Shown: piece by piece, positions 32,966-42,034 of the stretch
Position numbering within the stretch: position 1 is the stretch's first letter
Layout: each line of letters begins with the position of its first letter
Origin: Prorocentrum cordatum
Lineage: Eukaryota; Sar; Dinophyceae; Prorocentrales; Prorocentraceae
DNA length: 64,000 nt
Assembly (NCBI GenBank): GCA_963575745.1
Contig: CAUYUJ010000336.1
Location: forward strand, 312,001 to 376,000
Direction of reading: 5' to 3'
Program-made: the position numbers and the translations under genes
Notes under the pieces: generated by a model
Seen by the model: only the letters and a program-made list of their open reading frames with translations
Told to the model about the DNA's origin: nothing
Databases searched by the model: none

Positions 32966-35340
32966 TCTAAGCGTAGAAGGTGGCGGGAGTGAGAGATCCC
33001 ACAATTGAAAAGATCCCCAACATGGGATATGGGGGTTATAGAGATGCTCTGAGATGTTGGCCTCTTTGGCCAGGCCCCCTGAGATGGCCCGAGAGGCCTC
33101 GAGAGAGCCTCGGGACGGCCCTCGGGGGCCATCTTCGGACGCGTGGGGGTATGCACGCCAAACCACGCATGTAGAGGTAATTTCTGGGCTGCGGCGTTAT
33201 CCTCGTCAGGCCGATCTGGTTTCCCGTTTGTGCCATTACGGCCAAGTTCGTTGCGTTGTGGCGGTGTGGAGTTAGATTCGGTGCCATACCACGTAGACCG
33301 ATCGATAGTTGCTATCATTGTCCGCGCGGCGAAGCCTATCTTCCCCAGAGCCTCGCACGATCGCTTCCCCCCATTGCAGCCCCCGTCCATCCCACACCCT
33401 TACCCTCCTGGACCTCGTTCTCTGTCTATTTTTTCCTTCCTCGTCCTCGCCCCACTACTCTCGCTCGTGTTATCGGTCCCCCTCTCGGGGCGCTCCTCGG
33501 GGGGCGTCGGGTTTGTGCTTGGAGCCCTTCCAAGCTCTCTTGGGCGATAGTGGAGCCACCTGGAGGCCTCCAGCTCGGAAGCGAAAAGGCAAGGCAGGAA
33601 AAGTTTGACACACTTCTATTAGTTTGTTGAGCAATGTTGGCCTCCCGAAGGCATCCTTGACTGGTTCCGCTGCCATTTCGATCCACAGTGTGGCGACGTC
33701 TGCGCCTCATGACAACACGTTGGACCAATTACTGCTCACTGTTAGACTATCTCAGGCGATGTGGGGCCAAGTTTCGCTGCCTGATGCCTTCTTGGAACCA
33801 TCCCGGGCCGACGCGGACCTCCGACGCCTCTCAAAATGTTGGCCCAGGCAGCAGCAGAGAGGGGTACATGGAGGAGTCAAGTTTCCAATGGGAACGCGAC
33901 TAGCCGTCTCGCTCGCTCCCGACCGCCCTCCCACCACATAGGCAGCACCCGAGACTATCGCGTAGGCAGAGGTCGCCATCGGATGGACCATCATTGGGAA
34001 CCATTGCAAACGCCAGGTGTGCGACGCTCGCGGGGTGCGCTGCGCGTGCCAGCTGCGCCGCGCGCTCCAGCTTCGCCGTTCCTGGTGCGCCAGATGCGCC
34101 GCATATTACACGCACGCCAACTGTTCCACATGGTCGAGCTACGCCTCATGCGCGACGCGCGCAAAGCTTGCCGTGTGCAAGTGCACGTGGCAGCACACAT
34201 CGGGCAGCATGTCGACACCCCCGAAATCCCTGGTATAATCCACTGCAAAGTGGCGACGAGGCGGCCAGCGCGGGGCGCGGTGCACACCCGCATTAGTTTT
34301 CACAGTTTGGTGCCGCGGATGGTGGGTCACAGCCTGGCAGAAATTGCGCCCCCACCCCAGCATTCTCAGCAATAACTGTTGTTGAGATATTTGTTCCATC
34401 CTCCCACTGCGCTCGTTAGAATTGGTGTCCTCTCTCGGCTGTGGTACGCTACCCAGCCCGCCGCGCTGCTGGCTGATTGCAACTCGCCACCCACTGCCGA
34501 GAGCCCGCCACGCTCCCCGCTTCTCCGCTCCATGCCTCCTCCCCGCCGGCAGACGGCGCCGCGGGCTGTCGGTGGGCTGACAGCCCACAGATGGCGCCTT
34601 GCGGACATTTAGGGCGCCCTGCGGATGGAGCCCAGGTTGCAGACAAGCAAGTGATGAGGTAGGTCTGCCGCTGAGTGTACCTGGCACTGCCTATAACAGG
34701 GCATTGGCTGGGGGGTGACCGATCGGTTTCCGGTCGGCGGCCGCTTCAGTGGGGGATGGTTTGGTCGCGTGTGTGCTTGGTTGCATGTGACAGACATGGG
34801 TTTCCCCCCTGGGGGAGAGAGCGGGGCCAGAAGAGCGGGCTCGATGAGCCACCTGCGCCCAGAGGATTGGGTGGGATCTGGCGCAACCTTCACACGTCTC
34901 ATGCCTCGAGGGGGGGGGGGGGCTCGGCTACGTATCCTGGGGGGGGGGTCTCGCGGTCCCCGTTTCAGTCCCGCACATCCATCACACATTTCGCATCCCA
35001 CAGGGCAGTCCACTTGCGGTTCTGCCTGGAGTGTGCGCGCGCGGCCCCCTCGCCCAATTCGGCACGACCTTTGCGCACTTCGTGCCCGAGAGGGAGACCG
35101 AATCTGGACCCCCCTGGGCGTGCGCATGTCATCCCCTCGCCCCGTACAGCGTGCACCGCACGCACTTATTCTTTCCTTATGAGAAGCCCCAGCTAGGGAG
35201 TTGTTGTTTCGCGCCACCCCCCCCGCTGCCTCTTTCCGTCGGCGCGCAGTATAGCGGGAGAGGGTGAACACTCCACGCTGCATCTTGTGGCCAAGGGTTG
35301 ATGTCGTTCGCCAGGCATGTGTTTGTATGTTGCCCATCTC
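32966..35340. other. unassigned GC-rich DNA
   Basis: No domain recognised on either strand. 33610-33900 has a slightly coding-like frame (SNVGLPKASLTGSAAISIHS...) without any known motif. G runs near 34911-34921 and 34946-34954 are noted. Long minus-strand frames here have Arg/Pro-rich text typical of GC-rich noncoding DNA. Confidence 0.4.
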
Positions 35341-35344
35341 TGTT

Positions 35345-35379
<35 letters not shown>

Positions 35380-35495
35380 TGTTCCATTTCTCTCTCCCTC
35401 TCTCCCACCCTCTGTCTCCCTGCTTCTTGTCTCCCTCCTTCTCCTCCACCTCCTCCTCCTCCTCCTCCTCCTCCTCCTCCTCCTCCTCCTCTGGG
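35341..35495. repeat. CT array followed by CTC array
   Basis: CT dinucleotides (about 35344-35405), then CTC triplets (about 35441-35492). The Ser-rich, Glu-rich and Gly-rich frames are artefacts. Confidence 0.9.
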
Positions 35496-35779
35496 TGGTG
35501 CAAGTGCCCCGCGCGCGCATACCGCCCTCCATATGTAATGGAGTACATTTTCTCTGCTCACAGTTCAGCTTTACCTGGCAGCAGGTGAGGCGGGCCCGCG
35601 CGGCCAACCTTCATGTCGCAGATTCGATGTTTGCATTGGACCCCCCCCCCCGAGTTTCAATAGCCAGGGCCGCCGGGAGGAGGTGATCGTTCAGACGGCA
35701 AAAACCTTCCACGTGTGCGTGTTCGTGGGGATCCAGAAACGTGCTCTTCCTGGGGTTCCCCTAGGGAAACGTCGGCAGC

Positions 35780-36115
35780 ATGGAGCGTTGCTTCTGGAGG
35801 CGGGCTACTGGAGGGACCCCATACACCAACAAATCGACAGGCATTGCGATGACCTTGAGATGTGGCTTGCAGGAGGGGCACATCGTTCGACACTGGCTTC
35901 CACCAGCGGCTCTTGGAGGGCGTGGACTTGACATCCGAATACGACGAGTTGGGCTAGACCTGGCCACCATCGGCTCCTACTTCCCACCACGTCCACTAGG
36001 GCTTCAGGGCAAGCCGAATTACAAGGCGACCGTCGGCAAGCTCGTAGGTTCCGCTCCGTCTGTGCAGAGCTGGCTCAGACAACCAGGGTTCTGCCGAATT
36101 TCACTGTGGATTTGA
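35780..36115 (+). CDS. LINE 2 endonuclease, N-terminal half
   Basis: A 111-codon frame with YTNKSTGIAMTLRCGLQEGH, the usual gG.a/yrNK..G(V/I)A pattern of APE-type LINE endonucleases, followed by beta-strand text to about 36000. Just upstream in another frame, VCVFVGIQKRAL (about 35713-35748) stands where LQE(T/S)R is expected, so the catalytic Glu appears replaced by Lys. The frame ends where the next one, overlapping by 10 nt, begins. Confidence 0.5.
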   Translation: MERCFWRRATGGTPYTNKSTGIAMTLRCGLQEGHIVRHWLPPAALGGRGLDIRIRRVGLDLATIGSYFPPRPLGLQGKPNYKATVGKLVGSAPSVQSWLRQPGFCRISLWI

Positions 36116-36909
36116 ATGATGGTGCGGGGCTTTCTTTATCTGGCGGCAGGCGGGTCTACACGGGCACCAGCACTGTCTTTGAGGGGCCGAGTACTAAAGA
36201 ACACATTCCTGGGGGCGCTGGGGAACAGATCCGTGGGCTGATGGAGGAGTTTGGTAGTGTGCTTCCAGGGCTTCGGGGCCGAGTCGAACCTACCTGGTCT
36301 AGAAATAAGGTTAATCGCAGAGTTGACTACATGCTCGGCCCCGCTGCGGCCGCTTCTCCGGTGCTTTCTGGCGGGCCCGCGATGCGCATCATGCGTAAAC
36401 ATCAGCTCATTCCCAGTAAAGTTCCTCGGGGTTATGCACCACTACATTTTGCCAGTTTCGATGGGGGCATGTTCGACCCCCCCCCCGGACAACGGTCCGA
36501 CCGCATTTCCTGGAAATTCGAGGCCATGAGATTCTCTGAAGGTCGCCAGAGTTTCTTGGAAGGGGCCACAGCTGCTTTAGTTCCGAAGGAGGCTAAACTC
36601 GCACAGGCTCCGAAGAAGGGCGTGCCAGATAGATACTTTGTGATTTTCAACGCCGCGCTGAAGGACACCGCAGCTCGTTTCTTCAGTGGTGCGCTGGCAC
36701 GATGTTCGGCTTCTTATCAAGAGCACGCGGTAGAGCGTCGCGAGCTTGTGAACCGGCGCCTTGAGCCTCGACTTCGGCTTTCACAGGCCGGCTGTTCTGA
36801 TGGGGGGGGGGGGGGGTCATTGAACAACCCAAGCAATGTAGTCGCGAGCGTGCTCAAGCTAGGAGACAACAGTATCGGAGATGGAGGAAGGAGGTCACCG
36901 ACGAGTTAG
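36106..36909 (+). CDS. LINE 2 endonuclease, C-terminal half, and linker
   Basis: A 267-codon frame starting at MDLNDGAGLSL, which contains the metal-binding D-x-N (DLN) motif of APE endonucleases. RRVDYMLGP (about 36322-36348) matches the conserved R(I/V)DY strand, and VPRGYAPLHF (36423-36452) lies where (S)DH.PL belongs, with Gly-Tyr for Asp-His, so the catalytic His is missing. The last third is the helical EN-RT linker; it runs into a 13-G tract (36799-36811) after which the linker text continues in another frame to about 37070. Confidence 0.6.
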   Translation: MDLNDGAGLSLSGGRRVYTGTSTVFEGPSTKEHIPGGAGEQIRGLMEEFGSVLPGLRGRVEPTWSRNKVNRRVDYMLGPAAAASPVLSGGPAMRIMRKHQLIPSKVPRGYAPLHFASFDGGMFDPPPGQRSDRISWKFEAMRFSEGRQSFLEGATAALVPKEAKLAQAPKKGVPDRYFVIFNAALKDTAARFFSGALARCSASYQEHAVERRELVNRRLEPRLRLSQAGCSDGGGGGSLNNPSNVVASVLKLGDNSIGDGGRRSPTS

Positions 36910-37399
36910 ACGAGGCCTGGAGGGCTCGTAACTTGAAGGAGGCGCATCGCTTGATGCGACTTCTAGCTTGTGAGGGCAGGGCCCCTAGAGGCCGCAATTT
37001 ACGTCACTTGCAGGGTGCGCAGCTTGCTGCTGATGAATGGCTCGGCGTTTGGCGACTAGCGGACCCTCTTGGGGGAATGGGGGCGGTGGTGGTGGTGGCG
37101 GTGGTGCGTGCGTGGGGCGCGCGCGCGCGTGTGCGCGTGCGGGGGGGGGGGGGGGGGGCTCAACGTGGGGGAGAAGCAGGCCGGAGGTTATTATGGTTCG
37201 TATTCTGTTGAAGCTACAATGGACTTGGGTTCCATTGCTAAGTATCTCACCCATGCGCCGAAACGCCGAGCCTGTCCGCCGTGGATTGTACCTGTAGAGA
37301 TTTGGGGCATGATCGCGGACCCGAGGTTTGGTTTGAATCATTGTCGCTACGGACCGGGCGCCAACTTCCCGCTGCAAGCCGATTCGTTGCAGTCGATAT

Positions 37400-38064
37400 T
37401 TGAGCACGGCCTTGTGTGTCAGGCTGGCTGGCAGATTTTCCGCGATGTGGAACCGTAGTTTCGGCCGTGCACTTCCCAGAAGCAGCCCCCCCGGTCCGAG
37501 AGGGAAGCGAGTTATTCACCTGCTCGATCCTTCAGGAAAAGCGTGGCTCGCGGGGGCCATAAAGAGACGCGAGTCGAAACTTCTGGGGCCATGCGACTTC
37601 GGTCTCTCGCGAGGGAGGAGGAGGGAGGGCGCCATGCTGGCTATTCAGATTGCCGCATCGCCCCAGGCGTAGTGGTCATAGCGCCTCTTTGTCTAATAAG
37701 GATATCAGCGACGCGTTTCCGTCGACGTCTCGGGAGCTTTGGGGGCGAGCAATGTCAGGTTTATTGGAACCCGAATATCCACCATTCGGTTTTCACATAT
37801 TTAAATCAGCAGCTAGTGTAATTCCACTTCGAGATCGCCCGCTCGTCGCTCGACCTAAAGGTGGGGCGCTGATGGGAGGGCCCGTGCGCAGTGGAGAGTT
37901 CTGGCAGAGCATATGAGCATCCAGTCAATGAGTGGAGCGCACAACTTCTAGCACCGCTTGGTTCGGAATAATGTTTGCGCGTCGAATGCTCCCGGCTAGT
38001 TTCGGCGAGGTTGATCTCAGTCTCGCTAAGTACGCGGATGACCTCGCCAAGCTTCACATCTTGT
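37400..38064 (+). pseudogene. LINE 2 reverse transcriptase fragments
   Basis: KRVIHLLDPSGKAWLAGAIK and then FGLSRGRRREGAMLAIQIA (37505-37660) correspond to the finger region of dinoflagellate-type LINE RTs. DISDAFPSTSREL (37701-37739) is RT motif A (D..(N/D)AF.S). GALMGGPVRSGEFW is the motif B area. SLAKYADDLAKLHI (about 38019-38060) is motif C with an intact YADD. The motifs lie in more than one frame. The RT text stops abruptly at 38061. Confidence 0.65.
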
Positions 38065-38256
38065 GAATAGAACCCGTGTAATACCCTCATATATATTCCT
38101 TATCCTCACCTCTCCTGCGCCTGGCCGTTTGGGCTCAGGTATTGGATAGATCGATCAGACCTTTGATCGTGCAGGAGGAAAAGATATCCATCTTTCCCTC
38201 CTTTCCTCTACCAACGGATCAGGGGTTCTGTACCCTTTGTACTCTAACCCCATACA
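38062..38256 (+). repeat. 5' LTR
   Basis: It begins TGTGAATAGAACCC and ends CCCCATACA (TG...CA). It matches 55943-56138 nearly throughout. By hand I count 6 substitutions, all transitions, plus 3 small indels. It contains CATATATATTCC, a possible promoter element, and a pyrimidine-rich stretch TTTCCCTCCTTTCCTC. Confidence 0.9.
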
Positions 38257-38270
38257 CAGGTTATCAGCCC
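38257..38270 (+). other. possible primer-binding site
   Basis: CAGGTTATCAGCCC directly follows the 5' LTR and resembles TGGTATCAGAGC, the site for initiator-Met tRNA in many copia elements, with one extra T and end changes. It is in the right place but the match is imperfect. Confidence 0.4.
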
Positions 38271-38323
38271 TTTAAAGCTCACAGTTCATCGAACCCCGCG
38301 TCGCGATCTCGCACGCGGCCTCG

Positions 38324-40431
38324 ATGGAACCCAAGCGGCGCATGCGCCGTAAGGGGTCCATCGGGGCCTCGCGTCCGAGCTCTCCGACGGCGCGACGGCT
38401 CGGTGATGAGTTGGAGAGCCTTAGTGTGGACCGTATAGGTGTCCCAGGCCCCCCCCCCCCCCCAGCTCCGACGGGCCCGAGGCGCGGCTAGCTGCTGAAC
38501 TTCACCGCCGCGCCGCCCGCGGGGGGACAGGAGAAGGAGTAGGAGCAGGCAGTAGGGAGTTTCACACGCCTACCTTCGATCCTCCATCTCCTCCTCCGTC
38601 GGGGGCAATCGCAACTGCGTCGGGCGAGAGCCCCGCTGGTCCTGATACTCCAGGGCGCTTTCGCGCTAACCGCCGATGGACTTCAGGTGCTGGCACGCCC
38701 AGCCCTGCGACCGTTCCCGCAGCGGAGCACGTAGCCACCTTCGAGGAACTCAGTAGACCAGTGGCGGCACAGCCGCAGACGCAGTACCCCAAAGTATCAT
38801 CTCATGAGACACCACACACACACACGGTCCTAGCCGCAGCTCGTCCTTGCGCAACCGTCGTGGGGCCACAGGCCCATGCGACGAAAGGGTGCCGATCCCG
38901 CGCGCTGCCTCGCAGAGGCCATGCACTCCTCGCGAGAGGGTGCCGAGGGAAGTTGACGCCCCCCACCTCCATTTCAGACGACCTGCCTGCGGAGACGTCC
39001 GCTGCAGGCGAGATAGCTGAGCTCAGAGACCAGGTTGAAACCTTCGTGTCCAGGCAGTACTCTGGACTACTGCAGAGCGTTCAGACGAACGCTGCCAACA
39101 CTGCTGCTCTACGCCAAGATCTTGACGGCGCCCTGGGGATCATTGGTTCCAGGATCGCCGAAGATCGACGCATCGTAGGTGAGCTGCAGTACCAGGTTGA
39201 CCGCGAGATGTCGCACTCAGGTGAACGATCGGCGATGGTCGAGAACCTGCGCAACTACCTCGCGCAGATGGAGCAACAGCTTGTGCTCGTACGCGACACT
39301 GGCGTTTCAGCAGTCAGGATCCTCCACGACGAGATCCATGACCAGCTCCGCAACCGACCATCACCAGCCGAGGCCACCGACCTTGGCGATGTTCAGTCTC
39401 AGATCAACGATCTTCGACCCCACATGGACCACACTACGGCGACGCTTCGCTCCGAAGCACACATCAACTCGTCGAACCTGATCGACATGTTGCAACGTAC
39501 TGAGAGAGTCATCACTCAAAGGCTTGATGCGACCAACGCTGTCGTGCAGCCACTCGCTAACCGGATCTCTGACATCGAGCAGCGTTTTCCTGGCGTACAG
39601 GACGCCCTGGCAGAGTTGCGTGTCGGACGAGCCCAGACCGGCCGGCTGGATTCTCCTCCCACGGTTTACGATTTCGCCCGCCTCACTGACAGGTTGCAGG
39701 AGATTGAGGAGGCGGCGGGCCACGCGCAGTTAGAGCTCTCCCAGGTTATTCGTGTGAGAGATACTGGGAAAGTACGTGTTGAGGGGCACCTCGCACGTCT
39801 GGAAAGTGAGTTGGAGGCGCACGGCGCCCGTCTCCGAGCCTACGAGCAACGACGCGATCGGCATTCACAACGCTCTCGGGATACTGATGAGTACACACGC
39901 CAAAAGGTGGAACATATACACGAAGATATGACGTGCTGGAGAAATCAGCTGATTGACCACACCAACGACAACACACTTCACCTTCAACCTGCAACCGACC
40001 TTCACAGGCCGACGGCAGCGTCCGCCGAAGCACCACAAGCTTCTGCAGGACAACAACGACGTACGTCACCAGGAGCAGCCTCCGCGGCAGCTTCAACACA
40101 GACACGACACGTGTCTCTTGTGCGCACAGAACCCCTTACCGACGGTGCCCCGATACCCTCACAACCGTTGTCTGCGGTTTCGGTCAACACCACTACTCCT
40201 ATCAAGGAGTCAGACACCGTCCGAGTCCCTGTCTTGCCTAAGATCACGCAGCTGCTTGAGTGGCAGCAAAGGGTACAGAAGAACTTTGGAGCCGCCTCAG
40301 GGCGACCTTCCAAAGCATATGCCTTCCTATGCGTGGCTGAACAGCCCGAGTGTACCTTCGAGGACTTACAAGACAGTGGCGACTTTGAGAGCATCGATTG
40401 CAAACGCGCGACTGCTCTCAGCGACATCTGA
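38324..40431 (+). CDS. gag: Gag, N-terminal coiled-coil part
   Basis: I place the start at the ATG at 38324 (MEPKRRMRRKG, a basic N-terminus). That frame stops soon after a 15-C run (38449-38463), but the frame shifted by one at the run is open from there to a TGA at 40429-40431, so the two belong together. After a Pro/Ser/Thr-rich head comes a long helical, probably coiled-coil, region (about 38990-39960, for example EIAELRDQVETFVSRQYS). The last 60 codons (ITQLLEWQQRVQKNFG) start the capsid-like copia Gag domain, which continues in frame after the TGA. Role: particle formation and RNA packaging. Confidence 0.7.
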
Positions 40432-41337
40432 TCCTCATACTTGCGCTACCAAATCAGGCTCATCGAAACCAGAGATCACAAAGCAGGACGCATGCTCACA
40501 GGACGCCAGATCTACTGGCACATCCTACAGTCCTACAAAGTGACAGAGGTCGATGGCGACCTGCACGACTTCGAGCGCCTCAAAGAACTGAGGATGCGAG
40601 ACGATGGTTTTCAACGTTTCATTACTGATTGGGACGCTTTACTATTGGAGTGCCGAGAGGCACCCGATCCAAAGATCTTGGAATCTCTGTTTCGCACACA
40701 GATTCGCAGACATGCCTGGATGAAACAAGATATGTACGAATACCAGCGCATGAAGATCAGCGGCCCGAATCGTACCTATGATTGGCTCCGACAGCGCGTC
40801 CTGGACGTACTGGGGCTGAAACAATTCGAGAATAATCAAAATAAGTTACGGTACGAACATGAGACTCGTTCTCAAGTCAATGTATGCGCCGCCTGGAAGA
40901 CAGGCAACTGTCGCAATGGTGATCGATGCAAGGCTTTGCATACCTTCTCCAGGGATTGGAAGAGCACCAGATCTTCCAGAGCATCGACCGCAGGCGGCAA
41001 CTCCCGCCGCAGCGTTTCAGCCCCTGCGAATCCCAAGAAGCCAGCATCGAAGCCATTTTGCTTCGAGTTCGCCAAGCGCAACACATGCACCAGAGGCGAC
41101 AAGTGCAACTTCCCACACATGGCGCAGTGCAGAGACTTCGCACAGAATAAGTGCACCAAGGGCGACAAATGCGAATACGCTCGCCTGGCACCTGGTGCGC
41201 AGACATCCGAGCGAAGCCCGAGTCGCCCACGGACCTCCAGTCAGGACAGTCGTGGCCGACCACCATCCCGCGGATCAGGGAGCCAACGCTCTTCACAACG
41301 CGGGGGGGTTCCGCCATGCAAAAGACTCACACCATAG
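40432..41337 (+). CDS. gag: Gag, C-terminal part with CCCH zinc fingers
   Basis: It is in frame with the preceding part after one TGA. It begins with the rest of the copia Gag helical domain (IYWHILQSYK; FITDWDALLLECREAPD; MKISGPNRTYDWLRQRVLD). Then come three fingers: C-x7-C-x5-C-x3-H at about 40885-40941, C-x8-C-x5-C-x3-H at 41059-41118 and C-x7-C-x5-C-x3-R at 41128-41184, where the last ligand is Arg instead of His. Most copia Gags use one CCHC knuckle. The tail is Ser/Arg-rich and hits a G7 run (41302-41308), after which it continues one frame over. Confidence 0.8.
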   Translation, partial: SSYLRYQIRLIETRDHKAGRMLTGRQIYWHILQSYKVTEVDGDLHDFERLKELRMRDDGFQRFITDWDALLLECREAPDPKILESLFRTQIRRHAWMKQDMYEYQRMKISGPNRTYDWLRQRVLDVLGLKQFENNQNKLRYEHETRSQVNVCAAWKTGNCRNGDRCKALHTFSRDWKSTRSSRASTAGGNSRRSVSAPANPKKPASKPFCFEFAKRNTCTRGDKCNFPHMAQCRDFAQNKCTKGDKCEYARLAPGAQTSERSPSRPRTSSQDSRGRPPSRGSGSQRSSQRGGVPPCKRLTP

Positions 41338-42007
41338 ACGTGACAATGGACGCCAATACGACCGATCTCGATCATCCTCCAGGAGGTCTCCAGACTCTCG
41401 CAGTCAGCCGAGAAGTCGCCACGACAGATCTTCGCGATCTACCTCCCGAGGACGAGACAGCCGTGGCGGAGGACGTGGCAGCCCACGTGGCCGCGATAGA
41501 TCATACGGTAATGACAGAGGACGTGGCCGACGTTCCACGAGCCGCGGTTCGTCCCGTGGTTCTCCCCACTTCAGAGCACGCTCTCCTGCCAACTATCGAC
41601 GTTCTCGCCGCTCCGACCGCAGTTGCGTCATACGTGACAAGACCCTCATGGCCTCCACTAAGGCCACTACAACTTCCACCAAACCACGGCGTCGGATACG
41701 TTTTGACACACATAATGTGGAATACTACACGCACATCGTCTCCGGCAAGGCCAGACTGGATAAGTGGAAGGAGATGCCGAATGAGGGCGACATTGTCAAA
41801 GTACCAGACCCGCTACCACAATGGTGGTGGAAACAGAGTGCCGATGCCCTACAACATTGTCAACGGGAGGCACAATTATGGCACACAGATCTACATGACT
41901 ACCGACACAACAGGGGGTCGGTGGTCACGCCAACTGCGATTCCAGATTCTGATGGCTCTACCATACAGTCATCAAAGACACCCCAGACGAAGACAATGAC
42001 TTCGTAA
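41309..42007 (+). CDS. Gag-Pol linker: RS-rich segment and pre-protease domain
   Basis: This is the frame that continues Gag after the G7 run (it is open from 40859, but only this part is convincing). Residues to about 41630 are RS/RG-rich (RDSRGGGRGSPRGRDRS), a probable RNA-binding segment. Then FDTHNVEYYTHIVSGKARLD and MPNEGDIVKVPDPLPQWWW form a compact acidic/aromatic module. A TAA at 42005-42007 interrupts the frame, but the protease follows in the same frame 28 nt later. Confidence 0.6.
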   Translation, partial: FRHAKDSHHRRDNGRQYDRSRSSSRRSPDSRSQPRSRHDRSSRSTSRGRDSRGGGRGSPRGRDRSYGNDRGRGRRSTSRGSSRGSPHFRARSPANYRRSRRSDRSCVIRDKTLMASTKATTTSTKPRRRIRFDTHNVEYYTHIVSGKARLDKWKEMPNEGDIVKVPDPLPQWWWKQSADALQHCQREAQLWHTDLHDYRHNRGSVVTPTAIPDSDGSTIQSSKTPQTKTMTS

Positions 42008-42034
42008 GTCGACCCTCCACGCTCGACCGCTGCG

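Larger units (their letters stand above)
35683..38061 (+). mobile_element. LINE 2, 5' segment (endonuclease to RT motif C)
   Basis: A second, separate LINE copy. Endonuclease text starts near 35700, the EN-to-RT linker lies at about 36870-37070, RT text at 37400-38061, and the catalytic KYADDLAKLH at 38028-38057. The LINE stops 19 nt after YADD where the LTR of the 18.1-kb element begins, and continues after the 3' LTR at 56139. Several frame changes and G runs (36799-36811, 37141-37158) break it. Confidence 0.75.

Noticed and set aside
38062-38070. Target-site duplication of the LTR element
   Set aside because: Left flank ...CACATCT and right flank TCGGG... share no 4-6-bp direct repeat, so none was annotated.
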